From Geminocystis sp. NIES-3708 (GTDB lineage Bacteria; Cyanobacteriota; Cyanobacteriia; Cyanobacteriales; Cyanobacteriaceae), in the NCBI RefSeq assembly GCF_001548095.1, contig NZ_AP014815.1, forward strand, positions 2,913,656 through 2,977,655: 64,000 bases of DNA, written 5' to 3'. Positions 56,218-64,000 of this stretch are shown in pieces. Below the pieces are notes generated by a model. It ran no database searches, had not been told where the DNA came from, and saw only the letters and a list, made by a program, of their open reading frames with translations. Numbering within the stretch: the stretch's first letter is position 1; every line of letters starts with the position of its first letter. The position numbers and the translations under genes are program-made.

Positions 56218-56301
56218 GCTGTAACCTCTTTTAATATAGATTTAGGATATTGATTAAATAATTGATTTACGAGTTTAATTAGTAAGTCTTATGAACAACA
56301 G

Positions 56302-56341
56302 ATTATAAATTTAGCTCTTAATATTTTGTAACGTTTAATAC
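56302..56341 (-). promoter_or_regulatory. NtcA box and TATAAT -10 of the nirA promoter
   Basis: GTA-N8-TAC (56328-56341) is a perfect NtcA site. On the minus strand a consensus -10 TATAAT (56307-56302) follows 20 bases later, giving the class II NtcA promoter layout. Transcription would begin near 56295, leaving a leader of about 78 bases before the nirA ATG at 56217. Found by eye. Confidence 0.75.
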
Positions 56342-56613
56342 TGAATATCCTTATACAAACCACTTTTGCATAAATTTTATGGATTTTTTACATCGAAAAT
56401 AATAACAAAAAAAGTTAAAAAATAACTATAAAAAATGATTTTTGGTTAGTTTTAATTATAAATATTGTTTTTACTTTAAAATACTTAACTTTATGATAAA
56501 TTTTACTGAAACAAGATGTATAAAACTCAAAAAATCCGTTATTTTTCAAGATCTGTGCAAAATCTCAGTAAAATAGATTGATTATCTAAAAATAAAAAAA
56601 GAAGGAGATAATT
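56342..56613. other. rest of the nirA-hemL divergent spacer
   Basis: AT-rich DNA without a gene. The hemL ribosome-binding site AAGGAG (56602-56607) stands 6 bases before its TTG start. No other element was recognised. The hemL promoter must be here but was not assigned. Confidence 0.5.
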
Positions 56614-57921
56614 TTGGTTAATATAGTATCATTTAAAACTACAAAATCAGAACAAATTTTTACCGCCGCTCAAAAACTCATGCCAGGAGGTGTAAATTCT
56701 CCCGTGAGGGCTTTTAAATCTGTAGGTGGACAACCTATTGTTTTCGATAGAGTCAAAGGGGCTTATATTTGGGATGTGGATGAAAATAAGTATATCGATT
56801 ATGTTGGCTCATGGGGACCTGCAATTTGTGGACACGCTCACCCTGAAGTTATTGCTGCCTTACATGAAGTTTTAGAAAAAGGTACAAGTTTTGGAGCACC
56901 TTGTGTCTTGGAAAATATTCTCGCTGAGATGGTTATTGATGCCGTGCCTAGCATTGAAATGGTTCGTTTTGTCAATTCGGGTACTGAGGCTTGTTTGTCC
57001 GTGTTACGCTTAATGCGTGCTTATACAGGTAAAAATAAGATCATCAAATTTGAAGGATGTTATCATGGTCATGGTGATATGTTTTTAGTACAAGCAGGTT
57101 CTGGAGTTGCAACCCTTGGTTTACCTGATTCTCCCGGTGTACCTAAATCCGTTACCGCCGACACTTTAAATGCTCCCTATAACGACTTAGAAGCGGTTAA
57201 AAAGCTATTTGCTGAACATAAAGGAGAAATTGCTGGGGTTATTTTAGAAGCTGTGGTAGGAAATTCTGGCTTTATTCCTCCTGATGCTGGTTTTCTTGAA
57301 GGTTTAAGAGTTATTACTCAAGAAAATGACGCTTTATTAGTATTTGATGAAGTAATGACTGGTTTTCGTATTGCTTACGGTGGTGTACAAGAAAAATTTG
57401 GTGTTACTCCTGATTTAACTACTTTAGGCAAAGTTATCGGTGGTGGGTTGCCCGTTGGTGCTTATGGTGGTAAAAAAGAAATTATGGCATTAGTTGCACC
57501 ATCAGGTCCTATGTATCAAGCTGGAACTTTATCAGGTAATCCTTTAGCTATGACAGCAGGTATTAAAACTTTAGAATTATTGCAAAAACCCGGCACTTAC
57601 GAATATTTAGAAAAAATTACTAATCAATTAATTACTGGTTTATTAGACATCGCTAGAAAAGCAGGTCATGAAGTAACTGGTGGTAATATTAGCGGTATGT
57701 TTGGACTATTTTTTACTGGTAATCCTGTCCATAACTATAGTGATGCAAAACACGCTGATACGGTTAAATTTGGACGTTTTCACCGAGGAATGTTAGAAAG
57801 AGGAATTTATTTAGCACCTTCTCAATTTGAAGCTGGGTTTACTTCCATAGCTCATACAGAAGCTGATATTCAACAAACTTTAGCTGCCGCCGAAGAAGTA
57901 CTTAATACAATTAATAATTAA
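56614..57921 (+). CDS. hemL: glutamate-1-semialdehyde 2,1-aminomutase
   Basis: PLP enzyme of 435 residues making 5-aminolevulinate, the first tetrapyrrole precursor for chlorophyll, heme and bilins. Family blocks: [46 protein letters not shown] and the PLP-lysine in [19 protein letters not shown] accept the TTG start because a perfect AAGGAG (56602-56607) lies 6 bases upstream, and the next ATG (in LMPGG) would remove conserved residues. Confidence 0.95.
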   Translation: MVNIVSFKTTKSEQIFTAAQKLMPGGVNSPVRAFKSVGGQPIVFDRVKGAYIWDVDENKYIDYVGSWGPAICGHAHPEVIAALHEVLEKGTSFGAPCVLENILAEMVIDAVPSIEMVRFVNSGTEACLSVLRLMRAYTGKNKIIKFEGCYHGHGDMFLVQAGSGVATLGLPDSPGVPKSVTADTLNAPYNDLEAVKKLFAEHKGEIAGVILEAVVGNSGFIPPDAGFLEGLRVITQENDALLVFDEVMTGFRIAYGGVQEKFGVTPDLTTLGKVIGGGLPVGAYGGKKEIMALVAPSGPMYQAGTLSGNPLAMTAGIKTLELLQKPGTYEYLEKITNQLITGLLDIARKAGHEVTGGNISGMFGLFFTGNPVHNYSDAKHADTVKFGRFHRGMLERGIYLAPSQFEAGFTSIAHTEADIQQTLAAAEEVLNTINN

Positions 57922-57989
57922 CAATCCTCTAGTCTTTCTGTCTCTTACCTTCATCGAAAAATTTATGTAAAATTCAGGTAAGGTATAAG

Positions 57990-58679
57990 TTACAAACAAT
58001 TTTTAGATTCTGTGGTTATGATTTCTACTTTTTCATAACCCGCAGTTTGCATTAATTTAGTAATTAAAATTATCGCTTTTTCGTTGGCTTGATCTAATAT
58101 TTTCTGCTGACAGGCGGTTTCTTTTATTTTTGCTAACGTTTGACGCTGTGCCTGAGTTTGTAATTCTGGAGCAACATCAGGACCTAAATTGAGAAAACCT
58201 CGATCATAATCATATACTTGAGATTGATTTACATCGATTTTTTCGTCTAAAATTTCTGGTGAAGGTAATGTTATTTTTAGTATATCTCCCACCATAACAA
58301 CATTTGTTTCACTTATTTTACTTAAATCTAATCCTGCTTCTATCTCTCCTCTTGCGACATAAAGTAAATTAGTTTCACCGATGACGAAATTACCTAGCCT
58401 TCGACTGGATGAAGTGGGTATAATGGCATCCATGATAAACTTTGTTGTAGTTAATTCACTTAAAGTTTGAACTTGTTTAACTATTAAGTGAGGGTTATTT
58501 ATTTGCGGTGGTGTAATTTCGTGATGAAAAATCTGAGTTATATTTTTAATCATCTCCTTTGTAATTTTCCCAGCACTAAAAATACCTAAAAGAATAATTA
58601 AAGTTAAACTACCGCTAGTTATCAAAGCAGTATTTTTCAAAATACGAGAATTAAAAATAAATGATTTAGAAATATTCAT
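57990..58679 (-). CDS. DUF4230 family protein
   Basis: Protein of about 229 residues with one N-terminal membrane anchor (TALITSGSLTLIILLGIFSAG) and a DUF4230 domain; the block LLYVARGEIEAGLDLSKI, the KITLPSPEIL strand and the ending RQTLAKIKETACQ are typical of this family. Function unknown; the domain is probably periplasmic. The ATG at 58679 is preferred to a TTG at 58688. It converges on hemL; a 7-bp inverted repeat (57944-57950 with 57976-57982) lies between them and may help end both transcripts. Confidence 0.75.
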   Translation of the reverse strand: MNISKSFIFNSRILKNTALITSGSLTLIILLGIFSAGKITKEMIKNITQIFHHEITPPQINNPHLIVKQVQTLSELTTTKFIMDAIIPTSSSRRLGNFVIGETNLLYVARGEIEAGLDLSKISETNVVMVGDILKITLPSPEILDEKIDVNQSQVYDYDRGFLNLGPDVAPELQTQAQRQTLAKIKETACQQKILDQANEKAIILITKLMQTAGYEKVEIITTESKNCL

Positions 58680-58854
58680 CACAAGCAAGGGTACTTTTTG
58701 TCAATCAGAATATTATAACAAGGTATTTTTGCTAACAGATGAGTAGTAAAATATTTGAAGAGAATTACCAAGCCCGATTAAAATAAAAACTTGCTAATTG
58801 GACGAGATAAATTGATTAAATCCTCTGTTTTAGGGGAATATATACTAAATTTTT

Positions 58855-59706
58855 ATGATAACTGAAAAAATTTTTGGCAAAAAAAATCCTGTTATTGGTG
58901 TTGTTCATTTATTACCGTTACCTACTTCTGCTAGATGGGGTGGGAATTTAAGAGATGTAATTCGTAGAGCAGAGCAAGAAGCTACGGCTTTAACCGCAGG
59001 TGGTGTTGATGGTATTATTATCGAAAATTTTTTTGATGCTCCTTTTACTAAGGATAATGTAGATCCCGCCACCGTAAGTGCTATGACTTTGATTGTCGAT
59101 CGCATTATGAACCTTGTTATGTTACCTATCGGTTTAAACGTATTGCGTAATGATGCTAAAAGTGCTTTAGCGATCGCTTCTTGCGTAGGAGCAAATTTTA
59201 TTAGAGTTAATGTATATACAGGAGTAATGGCAACAGATCAAGGTTTAATTGAAGGAAAAGCTCATGAAATTCAACGTTATCGCCGAGAATTAGGGGAAGA
59301 TATTGCAATTTTTGCGGATGTTTTAGTGAAACACGCACGTCCTTTAGGCACACCAAATTTAACTACTGCGGTGCAAGATACCATCGAAAGAGGTTTAGCT
59401 GATGCGGTAATTTTATCAGGTTGGGCAACGGGTTTACCTCCTAGCATAGAAGACTTAGAGTTAGCACAGTCCGCAGCGAAAGGAACACCAGTATTCATTG
59501 GTAGTGGTGCAACTCCAGATAATATCGCCGATTTAATGACTTTTGCTGATGGTGTGATTGTCTCAAGTTCTTTAAAACGTCATGGCAGAATAGACGAAAC
59601 TATTGATCCATCAAGGGTTTCACAGTTTATTGAGGCGGCACAAACACCGATGGTTTCATCTAATCCTTCGACTTCTACCCTCACAAAAACCGTTAATCAA
59701 ACCTAA
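58855..59706 (+). CDS. btpA: photosystem I biogenesis protein BtpA
   Basis: TIM-barrel-like protein of 283 residues in the BtpA family, needed for stable accumulation of photosystem I reaction-centre proteins in Synechocystis. The start VIGVVHLLPLPTSARWGGNL, the DGIIIENFFDAPF block and SSSLKRHG near the end are family-specific. It is a peripheral thylakoid protein in the studied species. Single gene, followed 149 bases later by the VKOR gene. Confidence 0.93.
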   Translation: MITEKIFGKKNPVIGVVHLLPLPTSARWGGNLRDVIRRAEQEATALTAGGVDGIIIENFFDAPFTKDNVDPATVSAMTLIVDRIMNLVMLPIGLNVLRNDAKSALAIASCVGANFIRVNVYTGVMATDQGLIEGKAHEIQRYRRELGEDIAIFADVLVKHARPLGTPNLTTAVQDTIERGLADAVILSGWATGLPPSIEDLELAQSAAKGTPVFIGSGATPDNIADLMTFADGVIVSSSLKRHGRIDETIDPSRVSQFIEAAQTPMVSSNPSTSTLTKTVNQT

Positions 59707-59855
59707 TAAACTAAACGGAAGAAAATACTAAAAAATCAATCACAATAAAGATTTCAATATTGCAAGAGTGCTTATTACCCATTACCTAAACTCTTCCTCT
59801 ATTTAATTGTTAAAATTCAAATACTTATTAATTTAATTCTATATAGATAATTATT

Positions 59856-60863
59856 ATGATTCGTCGTCGTCGTAACTTGCCGTGGATTCAACGCTACTCC
59901 CGATTTTTAATTGGTGCGATCGCCATTATTGGTTTAATTTTAACAATATATTTAACTATTATAAAATTAAGTGGAGGAGAAATCGCTTGTACCGCAGATA
60001 GTGCTAGTGGTTGTAATAGCGTCTTAGATAGTGCTTATGCTTATCCTCTTGATCCTCAAGGTAAAACAGGACCACCTTTAAGCATATTTGGATCATTAGC
60101 CTATCTTACTATGGCAATATTAGCATTAGCTCCTTTATTTATCAACTCTGATCAAAATAAAGAATTAAGACAAAAATTAGAAAAGTCTTCTTGGTGGCTA
60201 ATGCTAGTTGTTACCTTTACTATGGCGGCTTTTAGCAGTTATTTAATGTATGTTTTAGCATTTAAACTACAAGCAGTATGTCCTTACTGTATCGGTTCGG
60301 CATTCTTTTCCTTTACTCTATTAACATTAACTATTATTGGTCATGATTGGGAAGATATGGGACAAATTTTCTTTACAGGTATTGCTGTTGCTTTGATTAC
60401 CCTTGTTGGTGCGTTAGGAGTTTATGCAAATGTTAACACTACCACAGTAAGCGATCCGAATATTGAATTAGCAGCTGGAGAAAAAATAGCTATTCCTCAA
60501 GCACAAACTGCACCACAACCTCCTCTAGGATGGGAAATAACTACCACTTCAGGAGTCGCTGAAATTGCCTTAGCAAAACACTTGGCTTCTAAAGGTGCGG
60601 TGATGTATTCTGCTTATTGGTGTCCTCATTGTTATGAGCAAAAACAGCTTTTTGGTAAAGAAGCATTTAAAGAAGTTGGCAAAGTGGAATGTGATCCAAA
60701 AGGTATCGCACCAGCACCTCAAAAGTGTGTTGATGCTAAAATTCGTGCCTTTCCTTCTTGGGTAATTAATGGAGAATTGCATGAGGGAGTGCAAACTTTA
60801 GAGGAGTTAGCTAAGTTAACAGATTACAGTGGTAAAACTAATTTTAAATATAGAATGCCGTAA
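59856..60863 (+). CDS. VKOR-thioredoxin fusion (disulfide bond formation)
   Basis: Protein of 335 residues. Five transmembrane helices (about 18-205) make a vitamin K epoxide reductase domain with the loop cysteines CTADSASGCNSV and the active-site CPYC. A C-terminal thioredoxin-like domain on the periplasmic or lumenal side has CPHC (YWCPHCYEQ) and two more cysteines (VECDP, QKCVDA). It oxidises cysteines of exported proteins and passes electrons to quinone, the same architecture as the Synechococcus enzyme of known structure. All expected cysteines are present. Confidence 0.92.
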   Translation: MIRRRRNLPWIQRYSRFLIGAIAIIGLILTIYLTIIKLSGGEIACTADSASGCNSVLDSAYAYPLDPQGKTGPPLSIFGSLAYLTMAILALAPLFINSDQNKELRQKLEKSSWWLMLVVTFTMAAFSSYLMYVLAFKLQAVCPYCIGSAFFSFTLLTLTIIGHDWEDMGQIFFTGIAVALITLVGALGVYANVNTTTVSDPNIELAAGEKIAIPQAQTAPQPPLGWEITTTSGVAEIALAKHLASKGAVMYSAYWCPHCYEQKQLFGKEAFKEVGKVECDPKGIAPAPQKCVDAKIRAFPSWVINGELHEGVQTLEELAKLTDYSGKTNFKYRMP

Positions 60864-60865
60864 AT

Positions 60866-60892
60866 AATTAACAATTAACAATTAACAATTAA
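60866..60892. repeat. AATTAAC heptamer tandem repeat
   Basis: Nearly four copies of the heptamer AATTAAC stand between the converging VKOR and nagA genes. Two to three copies of the same heptamer, or its complement, occur at 18153-18166 and 32217-32237. Short tandem heptamers of this kind are common in cyanobacterial spacers. Confidence 0.8.
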
Positions 60893-60934
60893 TTCACCTC
60901 TCTTCTTCTAGTCTCCTAGTCTCTTAACTCCTCT

Positions 60935-62062
60935 CTATTTTAACCTTTCCCAAGTTAATTCTTGATTATGACATTGCCAACGGATTAAGTTAGCTGGGGA
61001 ATTTATGTGTAAAGTTGGCAAATTTACAGCTTTGCGAGGGGCATCGGTGACAAGGGCGATCGCCTGTTTGACATCACAAATACCCCATTTAACCAAATTT
61101 TTTGCACCGATAAATAAAGGTAAAGTAGTGCCAGATAAAGTACCGTCAGGTAATCTAGCCGTACCATTTTTGACTTCAATCATGCGATCATCCCAAGGAT
61201 AAAAACCATCATTTAAACCGATGGGTGATAAGGCATCACTGACTAAAAAAATTCCCTCTTGATAATTACTAGCTTGTAAAATCAGTTTTAACATTGTCTG
61301 ACAAACATGATTACCGTCAGCGATTAAACCACAATAAACATCAGGATTAATAATAGCTTCTCCCAATAATCCACATTGTCGATGATGAAGAGTAGGCATG
61401 GCATTAAAAGCGTGTGTTACCATAGAAGCACCTTGATTAAAAGCATTTTGAGCTTGTTGTGCCGTTGCTTGAGAATGTCCTAAACTAACTACAATGCCAT
61501 GAGAATGCAAAAAAGGAATAATTTGCCCAGTGGTATCTAATTCGGGGGCAAGGGTGATAATTTTAACGATGTTAGTATATTCCCCTAAAACTTCCTTCAC
61601 GTTATCTAAAGTTAAAGGTAATAAATATTGGGCAGGATGAGCACCTCTTTTATCATAATTTAAAAAAGGTCCTTCCAAATGAACTCCGATTATTTCCGCC
61701 TGTTGAGATTTTTTTGGAAAATTTATATACTCATTAATTACCTTTAAAGATTGATGAATTTTTTTTACTGAAGTTGTTACTATAGTCGGCAAAAATTGAT
61801 CTACTCCTTCTTTCCATAAATAAGTACAAATTTCGTTAAGTTTATCTATATCATTAATAGTTAAATCAGGAAAAGCTAAGCCCAAACAACCGTTAATTTG
61901 TAAATCTACTCCTCCCAAAGAAAGCCAATCACCTTGCAAGTCTAAATCTTTTTTAGTATAAAAATTAGAATCTTGAATGGAGGTAATTATATCATTTTCA
62001 ATGATGATTGTTTGTAAATTTTTATAACCAATTAATTTAGCATTCGTGATAACTTTATTCAT
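60935..62062 (-). CDS. nagA: N-acetylglucosamine-6-phosphate deacetylase
   Basis: Amidohydrolase of 375 residues that deacetylates GlcNAc-6-phosphate, for cell-wall sugar recycling. Family blocks: GGVDLQINGCLGLAF, GVHLEGPFLN (metal ligand Glu), SLGHSQA and THAFNAMPTLHHR, and the catalytic Asp in FLVSDALSPIG. Length is typical. No nagB gene is adjacent. It is divergent from the bifunctional-nuclease gene. Confidence 0.9.
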   Translation of the reverse strand: MNKVITNAKLIGYKNLQTIIIENDIITSIQDSNFYTKKDLDLQGDWLSLGGVDLQINGCLGLAFPDLTINDIDKLNEICTYLWKEGVDQFLPTIVTTSVKKIHQSLKVINEYINFPKKSQQAEIIGVHLEGPFLNYDKRGAHPAQYLLPLTLDNVKEVLGEYTNIVKIITLAPELDTTGQIIPFLHSHGIVVSLGHSQATAQQAQNAFNQGASMVTHAFNAMPTLHHRQCGLLGEAIINPDVYCGLIADGNHVCQTMLKLILQASNYQEGIFLVSDALSPIGLNDGFYPWDDRMIEVKNGTARLPDGTLSGTTLPLFIGAKNLVKWGICDVKQAIALVTDAPRKAVNLPTLHINSPANLIRWQCHNQELTWERLK

Positions 62063-62232
62063 ATTTTTTATTACTTTTATCTTTTATATATTAACTCTTC
62101 TAATTTATTCAACCTCTAAAGAGTATTTTTATATATTGTCTATTAATTTTGTTTATTTTTGAGAAAAAAAACGCAAATTTGACATATAATAAAGAAGGTT
62201 GACCTACTGAGTTATGCAAGAGAGAGAAATCG

Positions 62233-62736
62233 ATGATCGAAATGAAGGTAGCGGCAATAGCTTTAGATGCTGTGACTCGTAGTCCTATTGTACTTTTGAA
62301 AGATGCTTCTGAACGCCGTGCCTTACCTATATATGTAGGGCAAGAACAAGCTAAATCTATCATTGGAGTTTTAGAGCAACAACACGCACCTCGCCCCCTT
62401 ACTCATGATTTGATGGTTAATGTTTTTTCTGCATGGAATTTGAAATTAGACAAAGTTATTATTAATTCACTACAAGACAATACTTTTTATGCTTTATTAT
62501 GTATGAAATTGGGTAAAAAAGAGAAAAATATTGATTGTCGTCCTAGTGATGCCATCGCTATTGCAGTACGTATCGGATGTCCGATTTGGGTAATGGAAGA
62601 AGTACTTTTAGATGCCTCAATTCCTGTTGATAGAGAAGCTGATGAGGAAGAAAGAGAGGCTTTTCGAGATTTTGTCGCTAATTTGAGCCCAGAGGAATTA
62701 ATTCGTCGTGCCAGAAAAACCAGTGAAGAAAGTTAA
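62233..62736 (+). CDS. bifunctional nuclease (BFN, DUF151) family protein
   Basis: Protein of 167 residues with the DUF151 domain over residues 1-135 (ALDAVTRSPIVLLKDASERR, LPIYVGQEQAKSI, RPSDAIAIAVRIGCPIWV), a short domain linked to RNase/DNase activity in the plant BFN proteins and conserved in cyanobacteria. The acidic tail (DREADEEEREAF) is common in the family. A second in-frame ATG at 62242 could be the start instead; the difference is three residues. Confidence 0.82.
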   Translation: MIEMKVAAIALDAVTRSPIVLLKDASERRALPIYVGQEQAKSIIGVLEQQHAPRPLTHDLMVNVFSAWNLKLDKVIINSLQDNTFYALLCMKLGKKEKNIDCRPSDAIAIAVRIGCPIWVMEEVLLDASIPVDREADEEEREAFRDFVANLSPEELIRRARKTSEES

Positions 62737-62853
62737 GCTCAAAAACATCACAAGAATTAATTTTTTAATTTTAAATTTCTTTTTTGGAGATGTCTATTTA
62801 TCTGTTGAAGATAGAGATATAAATTCCTTATAGTTATAAATAATAAAATTGAG

Positions 62854-63981
62854 ATGAAATATCGGCGTTTTGGAAAAACTGAATTAAATTTATCAGTTTT
62901 TTCTCTTGGTTTAATGAGGTGTTGTTATTCCCAATCTCAGTTATTAGAAACAGTTAAAAAAGCTTTGGAATTAGGAATAAATCATTTTGAAACTGCAAGA
63001 GGTTATGGTGATAGTGAAATATTTTTAGGATTAGCGTTAAACAAGTTAAATATTCAGCGTGAAAAGATATTTATTACCACAAAATTTACTCCTATTGATG
63101 ATGGTAAAATTGTTCAACAATGGTTAGATGAATCTTTATCTCGTTTAGGAGTTGATTATATAGATAATATCGCAATTCATGGGATTAATACTTGGCAACA
63201 TTTAGATTTATTAACTAAAGAGAATAGTTTTTTAACAGTTTTACAAGAAGCAAAAAAACAAGGAAAAATAAAACATATTGGTTTTTCAACTCACGGTAGT
63301 TTAGAACTAATTTCAGCTACAATTTTTACAGGTTTTTTCGAGTTTATTAATCTACATTATTATTTTTTTTTTCAACGTCATATACCGATAATTGAATTAG
63401 CTAAACAACAAGATTTAGGAATTTTTATTATTTCCCCAGGGGATAAAGGAGGACGTTTATATCAACCTTCAACAAAATTAAGCCAAATTTGTCAACCTTT
63501 TACTCCTTTACTTTTAAATTATCGTTTTCTTTTCAGTCATCCTCAAATTACTACTTTAAGCGTTGGTGCGAGTAATGCGGATGATTTAATTATGCCTTTA
63601 TCTGTTGCTAATGATGATGGGGAGTTAACAAATTTAGAAAAAGAAACATTAACAAAAATAGATCAAAATTTGAGAAATACTTTAAAAACAGATCATTGTT
63701 TACAGTGTTATCAATGTTTACCTTGTCCTGAAAATATTAATATCCCAGAAATTTTGAGATTACGTAATTTAGGAGTAGGATTAGACATGACTGATTATGC
63801 TAGTTATCGTTATCAGATGCTAGAAAATGCAGGACATTGGTTTTGGGGCAAAAAAGGTGATAAATGCACAGATTGTGGCGAATGTCTGCCAAAATGTCCA
63901 GAAAGTCTTAATATCCCAGAATTATTAAGGGATAGTCATATTAGATTTAATGGTAGTGCAAGAAGACGTTTATGGGAATAA
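62854..63981 (+). CDS. aldo/keto reductase with two C-terminal 4Fe-4S motifs
   Basis: Protein of 375 residues. Residues 1-275 are an aldo/keto reductase barrel (MKYRRFGKTELNLSVFSLG; the tetrad-like Tyr in ARGYGDSE, Lys in TTKF, His in IAIHGI). Residues 283-345 carry two ferredoxin-like cysteine sets, CLQCYQCLPCPENINIP and CTDCGECLPKCPESLNIP, each able to bind a 4Fe-4S cluster. Such Fe-S aldo/keto reductases are known in many bacteria; substrates are mostly unknown. The last bases of the window lie after its stop. Confidence 0.88.
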   Translation: MKYRRFGKTELNLSVFSLGLMRCCYSQSQLLETVKKALELGINHFETARGYGDSEIFLGLALNKLNIQREKIFITTKFTPIDDGKIVQQWLDESLSRLGVDYIDNIAIHGINTWQHLDLLTKENSFLTVLQEAKKQGKIKHIGFSTHGSLELISATIFTGFFEFINLHYYFFFQRHIPIIELAKQQDLGIFIISPGDKGGRLYQPSTKLSQICQPFTPLLLNYRFLFSHPQITTLSVGASNADDLIMPLSVANDDGELTNLEKETLTKIDQNLRNTLKTDHCLQCYQCLPCPENINIPEILRLRNLGVGLDMTDYASYRYQMLENAGHWFWGKKGDKCTDCGECLPKCPESLNIPELLRDSHIRFNGSARRRLWE

Positions 63982-64000
63982 ATAAGTAGTAATACTAGAT

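Noticed and set aside
57944-57982. Inverted repeat CTTACCT/AGGTAAG between hemL and the DUF4230 gene
   Set aside because: The loop is 25 bases and no T tract follows on either strand, so it is not called as a terminator.

Overview
The window is a stretch of cyanobacterial chromosome. The evidence is an allophycocyanin operon (apcA-apcB-apcC), a flavodiiron protein, a carboxysome shell gene pair (ccmK3-ccmK4), Ycf66, BtpA, ferredoxin-nitrite reductase and nine copies of the HIP1 octamer GCGATCGC (for example 946, 15857, 26041, 36675, 38071, 55026, 59170, 59916, 61056). The DNA is very AT-rich with long AT-rich spacers. A unicellular low-GC lineage near Cyanobacterium/Geminocystis is my inference; no rRNA or marker comparison was possible.

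Layout. 1-9.6 kb: UPF0182 membrane protein, phosphoribosyltransferase, folate-biopterin-type transporter, tRNA-Lys, CorA, a decayed secreted-protein gene, a PBP4-type carboxypeptidase and an aminotransferase. 9.7-13.3 kb: a repetitive Calx-beta/RTX protein. 13.4-18.1 kb: the photosynthesis block (apcABC leftward; flv3, ccmK3, ccmK4 rightward). 18.5-23.6 kb: an uncharacterised envelope cluster (FHA-like membrane protein, vWA protein, two paralogous lipoproteins, a serine beta-lactamase-fold protein). 24-29 kb: exopolysaccharide genes (GT4 glycosyltransferase, Wza-like, Wzc/BY-kinase), followed by a striking three-way-junction inverted-repeat structure at 29181-29302. 29.4-43.6 kb: prepilin-like protein, exonuclease III, a CCG-domain protein, a response regulator, Ycf66 with a 45-bp repeat expansion, CbiT, SmpB, CysK, a J-domain protein, MtnA with a PatD-like neighbour, and a bifunctional RelA/SpoT enzyme. 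43.8-45.1 kb: a TnpB-only IS200/IS605-type element. 45.2-49.8 kb: PmbA/TldE-like protein, a lipoate ligase-like protein, then an accessory patch: a HicB-like relic, a TOPRIM protein, and an OLD/RecF-like ATPase frameshifted at a TA-dinucleotide tract. 49.8-56.3 kb: the nitrogen-assimilation pair (glutamate synthase, nirA), each preceded by a perfect GTA-N8-TAC NtcA box. 56.6-64 kb: hemL, DUF4230 protein, btpA, VKOR-thioredoxin fusion, nagA, a bifunctional-nuclease-family protein and an Fe-S aldo/keto reductase.

How the genes fit together: most is core metabolism with photosynthesis (apc, flv3, ccmK, hemL, btpA, ycf66), nitrogen (nirA, glutamate synthase under NtcA) and envelope (EPS, RTX, PBP4) functions. 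The accessory elements most worth following are the ATPase-TOPRIM pair with its possible phase-variable tract, the structured element at 29.2 kb, the TnpB element with inferable ends, and the 18.5-23.6 kb envelope cluster. All assignments come from reading motifs and lengths by eye; no database search was run.
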